A stretch of DNA of 64,000 bases from Neoarius graeffei (taxonomy: Eukaryota; Chordata; Actinopteri; Siluriformes; Ariidae), in assembly GCF_027579695.1 (NCBI RefSeq), contig NC_083587.1:35445732-35509731 (forward strand), given 5' to 3'. Under the pieces are notes generated by a model. That model had not been told where the DNA came from. It searched no databases and saw only the letters and a list, made by a program, of their open reading frames with translations. Made by a program: the position numbers and the translations under genes. Shown in pieces: positions 11,346 to 22,381 of the stretch (positions within the stretch are counted from its first letter, which is position 1; every line of letters begins with the position of its first letter).

Positions 11346-11391
11346 CATACATGCAGTCATACATACATACATACATACATACATACATACT
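11346..11391. repeat. (CATA)n microsatellite in intron
   Basis: Tetranucleotide run just upstream of the hs6st1 acceptor; it produces a spurious MYVC-repeat reading frame. Confidence 0.9.
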
Positions 11392-11449
11392 TTTCCAGTC
11401 GTCTAGGAACACCACATCCCTTTTGGACAATAGGGAAAATGACTTCAAA

Positions 11450-12706
11450 TATAGAACAGCATTAATAGCCTTTCATATCATCATCATTATCGTTAACATG
11501 GTGTTAGCAGTGTGACAGAAAATAAAATAATTAAAACAAAAATAAGAAGGGGAGTTAGATAAAAGAAGTGAAGCAACACTTTCCCTCAGAAGCTTAGTGC
11601 TCCAGGCTATGACTGCACATAACCTACCAAACTATAATCCCTTATTACTAGCACTCTTCGGTCAAATATGGCAAGCAGGGATCTACGATAATTCAAGCAA
11701 TCATTTGACAGCTTACCCATTTTCTCTCTTTATCTCTCATATCAATCTACATTGATACCCATTGTTATTACTAGCTTGTAAATCTACATTACAAGAGTCC
11801 AAATGTCAATAAAATCCACTACCAAGACCAGCCAAGCATCAGTTAGTGATCAACTAGACACTATTGGGGTAAAAAATGAGTACCTTAGTGACTGACATGG
11901 CATAATATTTGACAATATCTTTGGAAATTACAAATCCTCCTGAATATTTCACACACAGCCATTTCAAATGAATGGTGTAAAAACAAAGAAAAAATGTAGT
12001 ACAGTTCATTCGACTAAACCAGCTGAACAGTAGAGACGTATGAGAATCATGCAGGCAAGTACCCTGGCCACAACCCTTCAAATTAAATGTGAATTTGGAA
12101 TTGGCGCACAGAAAGTATTTTCAGAAAACAGCACTTACTGGGCTTTGCCTTGAGTGGCCCACAATGGACAAAAACCATGTTGGATGTCAGTGGTGAACAA
12201 GAAAAGAAAAAAAAAATCTTAACTGGGCACCGGAGCTGGACACTAGAACAACAGGAAGTCGGAACAGGACTAATGAAGATGTTGGGTGCCAATGCTGTAT
12301 AAGAATGGCATCTTCATTGGACACAGGAACCAGATGTCAGGAAGACAGGAAGTAATAGGATTGTTGAGAAATTTGCCTGGTTGAACAAACCCATGTTCTT
12401 ATTGCATCATGCAAATCAAAGGAACAGAATTTAATGCAAGAGTTGTCTCTTGCCATCTTATTTGATGTGAATCAGACTGCATTCATGATGCACATTAATC
12501 AACTTTGATAATTCACTGAAGAATCTCTGAACAGCAAGACAAATCTGGAGATCACTGCTGGTCAAATCTGTCCCTTCATGGCTACAGTTTATCCAACAAG
12601 ATAATTTATAGAATTGTATTGTGATTGACTAAGCAGGTTACTTAGACTGTACAACACAAATTATACTCAAATTATAGACAAAGTAAATTAGTAATTTAAA
12701 AATAAC
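11450..12706. other. hs6st1 intron, no feature recognised
   Basis: AT-rich intronic sequence. A slightly GC-richer patch with repeated CAGGAAG words (about 12240-12360) was noted but matches no family I know. Confidence 0.45.
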
Positions 12707-12718
12707 AATAATTTAAAG

Positions 12719-13088
12719 GGGCGGCACGGTGGTGTAGTGGTTAGCGCTGTCGCCTCACAGCAAGAAGGTCCGGGTTCGAGCCCCGTGGCCGGCGAGGACC
12801 TTTCTGTGCGGAGTTTGCATGTTCTCCCCGTGTCTGCGTGGGTTTCCTCCGGGTGCTCCGGTTTCCCCCACAGTCCAAAGACATGCAGGTTAGGTTAACT
12901 GGTGACTCTAAATTGACCGTAGGTGTGAGTGTGAATGGTTGTCTGTGTCTATGTGTCAGCCCTGTGATGACCTGGCAACTTGTCCAGGGTGTACCCCGCC
13001 TTTCACCCGTAGTCAGCTGGGATAGGCTCCAGCTTGCCTGCGACCCTGTAGAACAGGATAAAGCGGCTAGAGATAATGAGATGAGATG
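12719..13088 (+). repeat. Full-length SINE with 12-bp target duplication
   Basis: Young-looking copy. The direct repeat AATAATTTAAAG lies at 12707-12718 and 13089-13100. Head, body and GATGA tail are all complete. Confidence 0.92.
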
Positions 13089-13888
13089 AATAATTTAAAG
13101 TACATCATTAGAAGGTCCTCATGCCATTAGCATGGATGATAAATAACCATAAAATAAACATTTAAAAATATTGGGGGGTTTGAATGGTTAAATGCCAGAT
13201 TTCGTAGATTCAACGTTGAAAAATGTTTGGGGAAAATGTTACTGTTATAATTGCAAGGGTTAAATGGCACTGCACTCACGGAATCACCCATAAATCGAAA
13301 CCATAAACCTGCAGTCACGGCCTCTACATGAGCCCCAGAGACCCTGGCAGCTTCATTCTGTCCATCACTTCTCTTCCTGTCTGTCCCGACTGCACTCTCA
13401 GAGGTCCACATCTTGAAACATCATCACAGGAGAGGAAAAAAACGCTGGAACATTCCTGAGTCTAAGTGTAATCAGAGTTATCTGTAATGCAGTGAAGCTG
13501 GAAGGCTGATTTTGACCTTGCTGACACAATGAAACACACATACACCCACTCGGGCATAAAATACACTTGCCAGAGGGACGTGACAACTCCCAAGGTACAG
13601 AATAAACATACAGTTCATTTGTTCAAAAAACAAACTGACATGCCCACTGGGGCAGACCAAATTAAAAGGCAATCATACACTTAGCTTTAGCTCTTATGAA
13701 ACAGTGCTTCCCCGTTCTAATACACTGTTGACTTTGTAAGACGCAGATAGTTAACTTGTTAGCTGGATGAGATGTGCTAGAGCATGGAAAACAATGCATA
13801 GGGTAGTGGTATTCCAGGATGGGGGCTGGAAAAGATGACCATGATTGCACTATCCTAATGACAAGGATGGGATACTTGCTGAATATAT

Positions 13889-14802
13889 GAGTGTTGTAGT
13901 CGAGTCATTAAACCTTGAATACAAGTCCAGTCTCGAGTCCCCAGTGTTCAAGTCCGAATTAAGTCCAAGTCATTAAAAAAAAATTTAGAGTTGAGTCCAC
14001 TACTGATCTGAGTCGAGTCCGAGAACAAGACTCCAACCACACCATTTGACGGTGGCTGTTTTAGCACCATTAACATGAGTTTGTTCCTGAACATGATGTA
14101 GCCTATGAACAGATGAATGTGTATTCTCTTTGTCAGGGAGCGCGAAGTATTCTGTTAGAGATGATTGGGAGACGGATGTAAGTGCAGAAGGTGTGTTTAT
14201 TAATACAAGTGAAGACAGGTAAACAATCCAGAATGGCAGGAAAAATCATAAAACAGTGAAACAGGCAATACGTAGGTCGAACGAGGCACAAGGCTATCGC
14301 AGACTCGGCAGAATCAAAGATGAGAAACAGGAAATCAGGGATCAGAAAACCAAACAAGGAAATAAGGCTCGGTAATGTGTCAGCTACGCAACTCAATACT
14401 TCACAAAGTAAGTATGCTTTCACAGTTTTTATATAGGTACACTGATTGTGCCTTAATCCTGTGCAGGTGCGAGTCGTTTACGGCGGGCACAAGAGTCCGC
14501 TTGGTGCGCGCTGTCCGGAGCGTGCCCGCGAGTCTATCTGATGCATGCGCCAAGGCACACAGGTGTGACACTCTTGCACGAAATTAGTACAAATATTAAT
14601 GTAGATATAAATATCTTATGCCAAATTATTATGGCATGTTACAAAAAATAAAGAAAAAATCTGAGTCCTTGTCTCCAATTTACGAGTCCGAATGCAGTTA
14701 ATGCACGAGTCCAAGTCCAAGTCCGAGTCATCAGTGCTCAAGTCCAAGTCAAGTCATGAGTCCTTAAAATTAGGGCACGAGTCGGACTCAAGTACTACAA
14801 GC
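13889..14802. mobile_element. DNA transposon with dense GAGTCC subterminal repeats, split by a solo LTR
   Basis: The left end begins TTGTAGTCGAGTCATT near 13894. The right end is an approximate inverse, GACTCAAGTACTACAAG near 14787. Both flanks (about 13898-14035 and 14662-14790) are packed with GAGTCC/AAGTCC words. Short inverted ends plus subterminal direct repeats suggest a non-autonomous hAT-like element; the superfamily is not proven. The LTR at 14131-14570 interrupts it. Confidence 0.55.
14131..14570 (-). mobile_element. Solo LTR (gypsy-like) with 5-bp target duplication
   Basis: The plus strand reads TGTCAGGGAG ... GGTGTGACA, flanked by CTCTT at 14126-14130 and 14571-14575. In the minus orientation there is a TATA box (CCTATATAAAAAC, about 14427-14439) and further on AATAAAC (about 14198-14204), so the element reads leftwards. 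Only one LTR and no internal gene are present, so it is the product of LTR-LTR recombination. Gypsy affiliation is an inference from the family look. Confidence 0.85.
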
Positions 14803-14804
14803 CT

Positions 14805-15120
14805 ATGAGGTGCAATCAAAAAGTTCCGGGACTGTTCCTGTTGTGAACGTAGGGAGCATGGTAAGGTCATGCATGTGCAGCCAGAGCAAGCAGTTAACTT
14901 TCATGAATCCGTATGCTGCATGCTCTTGACATCGGGACTTGTGTTACATGCAATTCTGTGACAACATGCACATTTGCAATTTTACAATAAACCAGAGAGC
15001 AAACATCCAATTCTGTGTTAAATGTGGGGAATCAGCAACGGAGACCCTGGAAAGGCTTCAGCAAGCTTATGGCAATGAAGCAATGATCTGGGCAAGGTGT
15101 TCCATCATTCAGTACATTCG
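14805..15120 (+). pseudogene. Mariner-type transposase start with terminal repeat, truncated
   Basis: It starts with a mariner-like terminal repeat (GGTGCAATCAAAAAGTTCC near 14809). Downstream, codons from about 14982 translate NQRANIQFCVKCGESATETL then QQAYGNEAMIWARC, the N-terminal helix-turn-helix region of mariner transposases. The rest, including the DDD catalytic domain, is absent; similarity stops near 15110, where an inverted Tc1 relic begins. Confidence 0.75.
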
Positions 15121-15127
15121 GGTTGTC

Positions 15128-15700
15128 AGATGACTTCATTTTATTGATACATGAAGCAACTCCAGATCATAACGCTACCTCCAGAGGCTTATACCGTGGC
15201 CACTATGCATGATGGGTGCATTGCTTCATGCACCTCCCTTCTTACCCTGACAGACCAATCTTTATGTTCCCAGACAAACTGAAGCCTTTTCTTCTGATTA
15301 GCCTCACTAACAAGTGGTTTTCTTATGGCCCTACAGCTGTTTAGTCCCAATCCTGTGAGTTCTCCTTGCATTATGCATATGGAAATGGTCTTACTTTCAC
15401 TACTAAACATCGTCCTGAGTTCTACTGTTGATTTTTTATGATCTGACTTCAGCAAGCATTTAAGTGAGCTCCGATTATGGTCAGCCAAGATTTTTTTTTT
15501 TGGACCACATTTCTTCTTTGAAGTTGACAGTTCACCAGTATCCTTCCAGGTTTTAATTATTTTTTGGACAGTTCTTAATCCAATTCCTGTAATTTCAGCA
15601 ATCTCCTTAGTTGTTTTCTTTGCTTGATGCAGGCCAATGATTTGACTTTTGAAACACAGTAACATCTTTTCCACGACCATTGGATATGTCCCCCGACAAT
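15128..15700 (-). pseudogene. Tc1-like transposase relic with internal deletion
   Basis: The minus-strand frame contains the Tc1 DNA-binding half (IIGLHQAKKTTKEIAEITG, then GLRTVQKIIKTWKDTGE) and, after EANQKKRLQFVWEHKDWSV, jumps to VHEAMHPSCIVATV and GGSVMIWSCF. The stretch that should hold the first catalytic Asp (WSDES-type motif) is missing, and an in-frame stop lies between the last two segments. It is dead. Confidence 0.75.
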
Positions 15701-15749
15701 TTTTTTTTTTTTTTAAGAAATGAGAAAAGTTACTCACTGTATCAGTTAG

Positions 15750-16330
15750 GGTTAAAAGAATGCTTGCTGACTGAAACATATTAATCCCTGTAATAATTAT
15801 CCAATCAAAGGCTCTTAAGTATTTGCTTATTTAAATGGTGCTTTTTTTTTTGGCCAAGCAGGGTGCAAGGTAACCTCAGTTCATCCCTGCTTTTTATCAA
15901 CATAAGATAGAGGCAGGGGAAATGCACTACCTATGGAACAGCAATGTTTCATTTAACAAGGAATCTCAGTGTGTATAAAAACCAAGAAATGACAAAAAGC
16001 TATGGGGATCCATACTATACAGCATGATGGTATACTAGGAATCAAATACTGTTATGGGAATTTTCTGAAGCAGGAGCAACAGAACTATATTATCAAAAGA
16101 GTGTCATAAAACACCAACAGCTATGAAGTGACTGGAACTTTATTTAAAAAGCAACTTATAAATAAAAAATCCAAAGTCCTAGCCTTTGCAAAAATCATTG
16201 ATTAGGCGTATGCAGTAGAAAGTCACCACACGGCTGCTATCTAATGGTGTAGAAGAATTGCAGGTGGGACTAGCTCACACAGCATGGAGTGTCTCAGGCT
16301 GAGATACTCATACCTTCCACTGACAAGGTG
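15750..16330. other. Intron, no feature recognised
   Basis: Mixed sequence without recognised domains; it may include parts of the neighbouring hAT relic. Confidence 0.4.
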
Positions 16331-16334
16331 TCAG

Positions 16335-16983
16335 TGCTAGTTAGTGAGTTTGCGCCTAGAACGTTCTACACTTTTCCACCATGCCAGTAGTTCAGCTCCA
16401 GCACATATGCGACTGGTCTTGAAGCAAGAACTGGTGACATCATGGGTTTGGGACATAACCATGTCTCAGAAGAAGTCTAAAGTATGGCGGCATTTCAAGC
16501 TTTTGAGGAAAATGCAAAAAAAAGTTAAATCTAAACTCTGTACAAGAATTCGCTTATCATTCAATAACACTGAACATGGCAAACTACTTAAAACAGATAA
16601 GTTGCACTGGTGGCCATTAGCAATTATCTAGGCTGATTTACTATACATGTTTCATTTACACATTGTTTTTAATGTTTAAAGTCAAATCAAAAAATAGGCT
16701 ATAAGAGCTTCATCTAAACAGAAATACATGTGTTCTGCCGATCTCATTATTCCAATAATCCAAAACATAAAAAAATGAAGAACAAAGTGGTGCATCCTGT
16801 AGCACCACAGGCTGCACAAAGAGTCACAGTGAGCTGCACCAAGAGCTGCAGAGCATGGTTGAACTCATCACTGGAACTTGTGCCAGTGGATTTTCTAATT
16901 GTGAGATAGTGGGGAAACAAATATTCATATTGAACAGCCGAATCTGATTCGACTGGCAAAATTCTGAATCAGGTACAGCCCTA
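16335..16983 (+). mobile_element. hAT-like relic with BED zinc-finger fragment
   Basis: Codons from about 16459 read SQKKSKVWRHFKLL and, after KKVKSKLCT, a FNNTEHGKLLKT segment, the outline of a BED zinc finger as found at the start of hAT transposases. One zinc-binding Cys position appears as Ser (VKSKLC), so the finger is damaged. The right end reads GGTACAGCCCTA (about 16972-16983), the inverse of a hAT-style CAGGGCTGTACC terminus. Left end not identified. Confidence 0.6.
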
Positions 16984-17598
16984 TACATAACCATTAAAAA
17001 GTGAACAATGCAAGAATAAATCTTTCAGGACCAATCTTTGGACACGTAATTGCTATTTATAACATGTGTGCCAAACTCAAGGTCAGAGGGCCAAACACAG
17101 CCCACTGCCTTGTTTCATTTGCTGCACACAAACTTCCAAAAAATATCCCATCGCACATAATATTCAACATCTAGAATCCCCACTAGACCTAACTGCCTGC
17201 ATTACTGTACTACACGTGCAGGCTCACATCTCACAGAGCTTGAAACAGTGTTTAAAATCAATGCCTATCTGCTGTGTTTGATGCAAGTCAGACCTACATT
17301 TAAAACGATTCAGAAACATTAGATGCTGGCATTAAGTGCGATTCACAGATTCTCTCCAAATCCAGAAAAATACATCTGCCAGTGTCGAGACCTAACATAT
17401 GTTGAAAATAGAAAAGCTAACAGAGTGTAAAGACAAGAGAGATGGAAACCTAAGGAGATGCATACTTTTGGCAGAGATAATCTTGTGTGAGTTCTTCTTA
17501 AATGTTTTTCTAAGCATTATATTTGAAAAACATGTATTAAAAAAACCTTTAAGCTTAGGTGGTAACATTTTAATAAGTATTAGCACCTAGGCCTTCAG

Positions 17599-17950
17599 GG
17601 TAGCACAGTGGTGTAGTGGTTAGCACTGTCGCCTCACAGCAAGAAGGTTCTGGGTTTGAGCCCAGTGGCCGACGGGGGTCTTTCTATGTGGAGTTTGCAT
17701 GTTCTCTGCATGTGTTTCCTCTGGGTGCTCTGGTTTCCCCCACAGTCCAAAGACATGCAGGTTAGGCTAACTGGTGGCTCTAAATTGACCGTGAGTGTGA
17801 ATGGTTGTTTGCCTCTATGTGTCAGTCCTGCGATGATCTGGCAACTTGTCCAGTGTGTACCCGCCTCTTGCCCATAGTCAGCTGGGATAGGCTCCAGCTT
17901 GCCTGCGACCCTGCACAGAATAAGTGGTTATGGATAATGGATGGACCCAA
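17599..17950 (+). repeat. SINE copy with ATGG tail
   Basis: Head to tail copy, moderately diverged with a short deletion in the body near 17709. GCCTTCAG at 17591-17598 and 17951-17958 is a probable 8-bp target duplication. Confidence 0.85.
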
Positions 17951-18002
17951 GCCTTCAGCTATAGCTGAATAGTTTCTGTTAACCCTTCTTTTTCCTAGAA
18001 AC

Positions 18003-18435
18003 TGTCAGTAACAGTGTTGAAAACACAGGCTTGGAAAAGCCTCCAAACATGGCTGCACTGGACTACAACACCCAAGAGTCACAGCGCCCTCTGCCACCTG
18101 ATTACTAATTGCACCTGTCTCTAGTTCCTCAGCAATCACCTCGCCTACTTAAGCCCAGCTCTCACACACTCGCGTCACGAAGTATTGTTTAGTGTTTCTG
18201 TGCCTAACTTTACCGAGCTGTTTACTTTCTGCCTGACTTCCCGCGTTTAGACCGTTATCTACGGTCAGTCCCCGACCTCGTTCTATTGTTTTCTCTGTGT
18301 TATCCTGTTTGCCAATCAACTGATCCTTGCCCGTGACTCTGACTATGATTCCTGCTCTTCGTTTTGGCTCAGTTTGCAGTTTGCTTCTCCCCGCTCTTCC
18401 CTGCGTCTGCATCCATAAGTGCCTGCACCCTGACA
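18003..18435 (+). mobile_element. Solo LTR with near-perfect target duplication
   Basis: It starts TGTCAGTAACAG and ends GCACCCTGACA, with flanking GAAAC (17998-18002) and GAAAT (18436-18440), one mismatch. The same TGTCAG/TGACA termini are used by the LTRs at 14131 and 26271, but the body differs and the orientation appears opposite. CTACTTAAGC (about 18147) may be the weakened core promoter. No internal genes. Confidence 0.7.
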
Positions 18436-18570
18436 GAAATGGCCTGTTCTACTTTTAGAGCCTAGACTTTTCGAAGTCTTATCCTTTATACTTTTAGAGC
18501 CTAAGGCTATATTAATCAATATATATATATCATTTCTAGAACTCCCACATTATTAAACTGGTGAAAATGT

Positions 18571-18956
18571 GGCAGTCAGCACAGTGGAGTAGTGGTTAGT
18601 ATTGTCACATCACAGAAAGAAGGCTCTGGGTTTGAACCTCATGGCTGACTGGGGCCTTTCTGTGTGGAGTTTGCATGTTCTCCCTGTGCTTGCTCGAGTT
18701 TCCTCTGGGTGCTCTGGTTTCCTCCCACAGTCTAAAGACATGAGGATTAGTTCAACTGGCTACTATAAATTGCCCATAGGTGAAAATTACCCATAGGAAT
18801 GTGAGTGTGAATGGTTGTTCATCACTGTGTTTGCCATGCGATAGATTGGTGACTTGTTTAGGGTACCCTACCTCTCACCCGACGTCAGCTGGGATTGGCT
18901 CCAGCTCACCTGCAACCCAGACTGATAAGCAGTATAGGTAATAGATGGATGGATGT
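18571..18956 (+). repeat. Diverged SINE copy
   Basis: Clear head (AGTGGTTAGTATTGTC), body and ATGG tail, but many substitutions and an internal duplication of TACCCATAGG-like words near 18773-18800. Older than the copies with perfect duplications. Confidence 0.8.
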
Positions 18957-18959
18957 AAT

Positions 18960-20070
18960 GGATGCAACACTTGCTGGTTTATTATAGTGGGAACAGTACT
19001 GGCACCTCATCAATGGAAAATTCCTGGCATGGCACATGAAATTCTCTGAGCAGGCACATGGGGGCAGAATACACATATGAACTGTTTTGTACAAAGGAGT
19101 GAAGATAAGTGGCATCTGAGCTACATAAGTAACACCTGACTGTGTTTAGCATGATAATTGCATATGTTCACCATACTTTGACAATTTACACAACCTGGGA
19201 GCAGAATGAGAAATGATGTTTGGGGAAAGACAGAAGAGCATAAGAAAAGGGAAATTCTAGGTGCATAAGAGGAGAAAGTCAGAGCAAGTGAAAGGATGTA
19301 GAGCTCTAAATAACAACTTTGACAATATGCATTGGGGGGAATAAGAGAAGGAAGTGAGGAAACCAAGAGCAACAATCCATGGCTGTCATAACAGACATAA
19401 GTTGCAGAAAAGTAACCTGACACAGAGAAGCCCACCTCATTATATTACAGCCTCTTCCTGTACACACACATACCACATACTAAAGGAGAATTATGTGCAA
19501 GCAATGAGAAACATGCTTTGCATTCTTCATGCAGTTTTGTACATTTCCAAGTCTAATCTATCACTTCTCAATAGCCCTTTTTCTTTCATGTCTCTCCTCC
19601 TCTGCAATCCATCCATCTCTATCAGCCTGAATCATCTTTACCATGCTCAGGGACAGTGCCCTGAGCCCATTATGATTTGTAAACTGGAGCAGTTGCAGTC
19701 AGAAGTCAGCTGAGCTGGCTTTTTAATAACACCACTCCCCATTTCCAAGGTGATTAAATTCATGCACATGCCCCAGAAGATTAGAAGATCTTTTTCTAGC
19801 CAATAAAAAGGTAATGGCTGGTCAGCCTACTCTCTAATACACCAGTCAATACTAATAACACATGGCTGTTGAGCTAATTAACGAAGTGAAGCTAGAACTT
19901 GGCCCTGAAGATATCAGCATAGAGACAGACACCAGATTTAAAGAGTGAATGAGTATGGAGTGCTGTCTCAATGGGAAAGAAAAAAAACCCACAACACCAC
20001 ACATAGTGGTGTGTGTGTATAAGGTTAACAACTCGAAATCTTGGAAACCAACCAATTACTGTTTACTACT
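18960..20070. other. Intron, no feature recognised
   Basis: Low-complexity-poor intronic sequence; open frames here are short and lack similarity to known families. Confidence 0.45.
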
Positions 20071-20428
20071 TCATCCATCATTTATACCGCTTATCTGTCA
20101 GGGTCGCGGGGAAGCTGGAGCCAATACAAGCTGACTTTGGGCAAGAGGTGGGGTACACCCTGGGTAGGTTGCCAAGCTATCACAGGGCTAACACAGAGAC
20201 AACCAACCATTCACAGTCACATTCACATCTGTAGGTAATTTAGAGGAGTCAGTTAACCTAATCCAAATGTCTTTGGACTGTAGGATTTCAGAGGAAACCC
20301 AAGTAAGCACAGGGAGAATGTGCAACCTCCACACAGAAAGGCCCCGGTCAGCCGCGAGGTTTGAACCCAAAACCCAGAACCTTCTTGCTGTGAGGTGACA
20401 GTGCTAACCACTGCACCATGTGCTTGCC
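20071..20428 (-). repeat. Diverged SINE copy, minus strand
   Basis: Reads from the tail (CCGCTTATCTGTCAGGGTC) to the complement of the tRNA head (GTGCTAACCACTGCACCA). Several deletions mark it as an older copy. Confidence 0.8.
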
Positions 20429-20429
20429 T

Positions 20430-21727
20430 TTGTTTGCTACTTTTTGCTCTTAATTGTATAATTCGAACATATTCTACATATAACACCATATGCACCACTG
20501 TTTTTAGGCTACAACAAAATTAATGGAGCATTTTCAGCATATTTGCACATATTGTTTGTATAATAGGTATCTATTGACATGTCTATTGATGGTCCAATAC
20601 ATTTTTGGAGATCTGAGGAAAAACAAACAAACAAACAAACAAACAAACTCAGTGTGTATTGTTTAACTGATATAAATTGGAATGACAATGATGGGGCTTG
20701 AAACAGGGTGTGAGCTTGAGGGACACCAAGAAAGGGTCACCATGAAGCACAATTTGCTATAAATACAAATCGAGTGGCTTCAAGATATCAACAGAACACA
20801 CAGGCCTTTCTGAGGAAGAAAACTATTTGGATTTTAACAAGTCACCCATTTCGACACAGCTGGAGAGAAGTAGCTGTAAAGAATGCAGATTTTGCTTCTC
20901 AGCTTGGTCATGTACCTTCTCAAAATGGGGGAAAAATGGGACAAAAGTTTGAAAAATGAAAGAGCAAAAAAAGATATATACACCCACCCACACACTCACT
21001 CACATACTGTACAGATCATGCATCTTTATTTGTTTGCACATTTGTGTCCCAATTTCAGCTTAATTTCCGTATGCTGAGTTTAAATTGGAGAAGTGGAGCA
21101 CTGGTACATTATTCATGTGAGGGGGAGAAAAAAAGAAAATGAGCCAGCTGCCACAGGGTTCCCTCAGCCGTCTACTGCATCCTGGCCCCGCATTCCCGCT
21201 GCCAAACAGCCTTTGAACATCCCGAATCACATTTGCGAGTGCACAAAGAATACGGTGCTGCTTGCTCCTCTGCATAGCACTGAACACAAAGACACCATCT
21301 TTCAGCCTTGCTCTCTCCTGCTCAGGGCTGCTGAATGTGTGTGTGATGCTGAGAAAAACCTTCTTGAATGTCTTCAACGGATCCACTCCTAGTCTCAAGT
21401 AGAGAGGATGCTGAGAGTCTTTTTTTGTCTGCACAACCACGAAAGGACATGCAAAAGAATGCAACTCTCCCTCTAATTTAAAAATAATATTTTTCTGAAG
21501 AAATTCTGAATACACTTGCCACTAGGGATGCAACAAATTATTATTTAATTGAATGAATAGTTTGGTTATTTTAAAAATGCACTAAATACCAAGAATATTC
21601 AGTTAAACATATTCATTCCGAGTATTTCACTTAACTACCGGTAATACATAAATTGTAATTAGACTTAATTAAATAACTGGTCATTAACTGTAATACAGTA
21701 TTGCTAACATTTATCTGTCGTGACATA
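20430..21727. other. Intron, no feature recognised; possible conserved patch
   Basis: An (AAAC)n run lies near 20626-20648. About 21110-21500 is repeat-free, GC-richer and holds two long overlapping open frames, but the peptides match nothing I know. Confidence 0.4.
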
Positions 21728-22288
21728 CAGTGGGGTTCAAAAGTCTGAGACCATATGGAAATTCGGAAATTTTTTTATTTTATTTTTTATTTATTTATTT
21801 AAAGCTAGAAATAAACAGAACATTTTCAAATTCATTTAAAAAAGAAAATCTGCAACATCTGGACTATTTGATATGCAAGATTTTGCACAATTTCTTGGTC
21901 ACCATTTAAATGTAAGCAAAAATTGTGATATTGACCATGTTAATGATTTTCTGGGAGTATTGTCCCTTCCACTGAAGCATGTGTTCAGACAACACCCTGA
22001 TGGATTTCATCTAACATGGATCATCAGGTTTTACACAAACTTATGGAGTCTGTTTCAACTCGAGTACACATAGTCATAAATAAATAAATAAATAAATAAA
22101 TAAGGGGGCGGGGACATATCAAATGCTAACACATTTTTTAATTCATGTAAATATTTCTAAGATGCTACTTTTCACTCAAGTTGTTGCTGATAATGTCATT
22201 TGTAATGAAAAGCTTTGGGTTAAATTGAAAAAGAATGCCAAACAGAGAAGCATTTTCATTAGTGGTCTCAGACTTTTGAACTTCACTG
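21728..22288. mobile_element. Tc1-type MITE with perfect-looking ends
   Basis: The left end CAGTGGGGTTCAAAAGTCTG pairs with the right end CAGACTTTTGAACTTCACTG, and TA flanks both sides (21726-21727, 22289-22290). About 560 bp with no transposase motif, so it is mobilised in trans. An (AAAT)n run sits at 22078-22104. Confidence 0.8.
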
Positions 22289-22381
22289 TAGCTCCCCCAC
22301 CCACCCAAACAAACACACACACAAAAAAACACCCAAGCGAACTTTTTACTGTCCCCCCCCCCCGACACACTTTTGCATCGA

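Noticed and set aside
11306..11448. N-terminal extension of the hs6st1 frame to an ATG at 11446-11448
   Set aside because: It lies beyond a good splice acceptor, translates a CATA microsatellite and has no family similarity, so it is intron.
21060..21515. 151-residue minus-strand frame as an exon
   Set aside because: No recognised similarity, no convincing splice sites, and the opposite strand is equally open.
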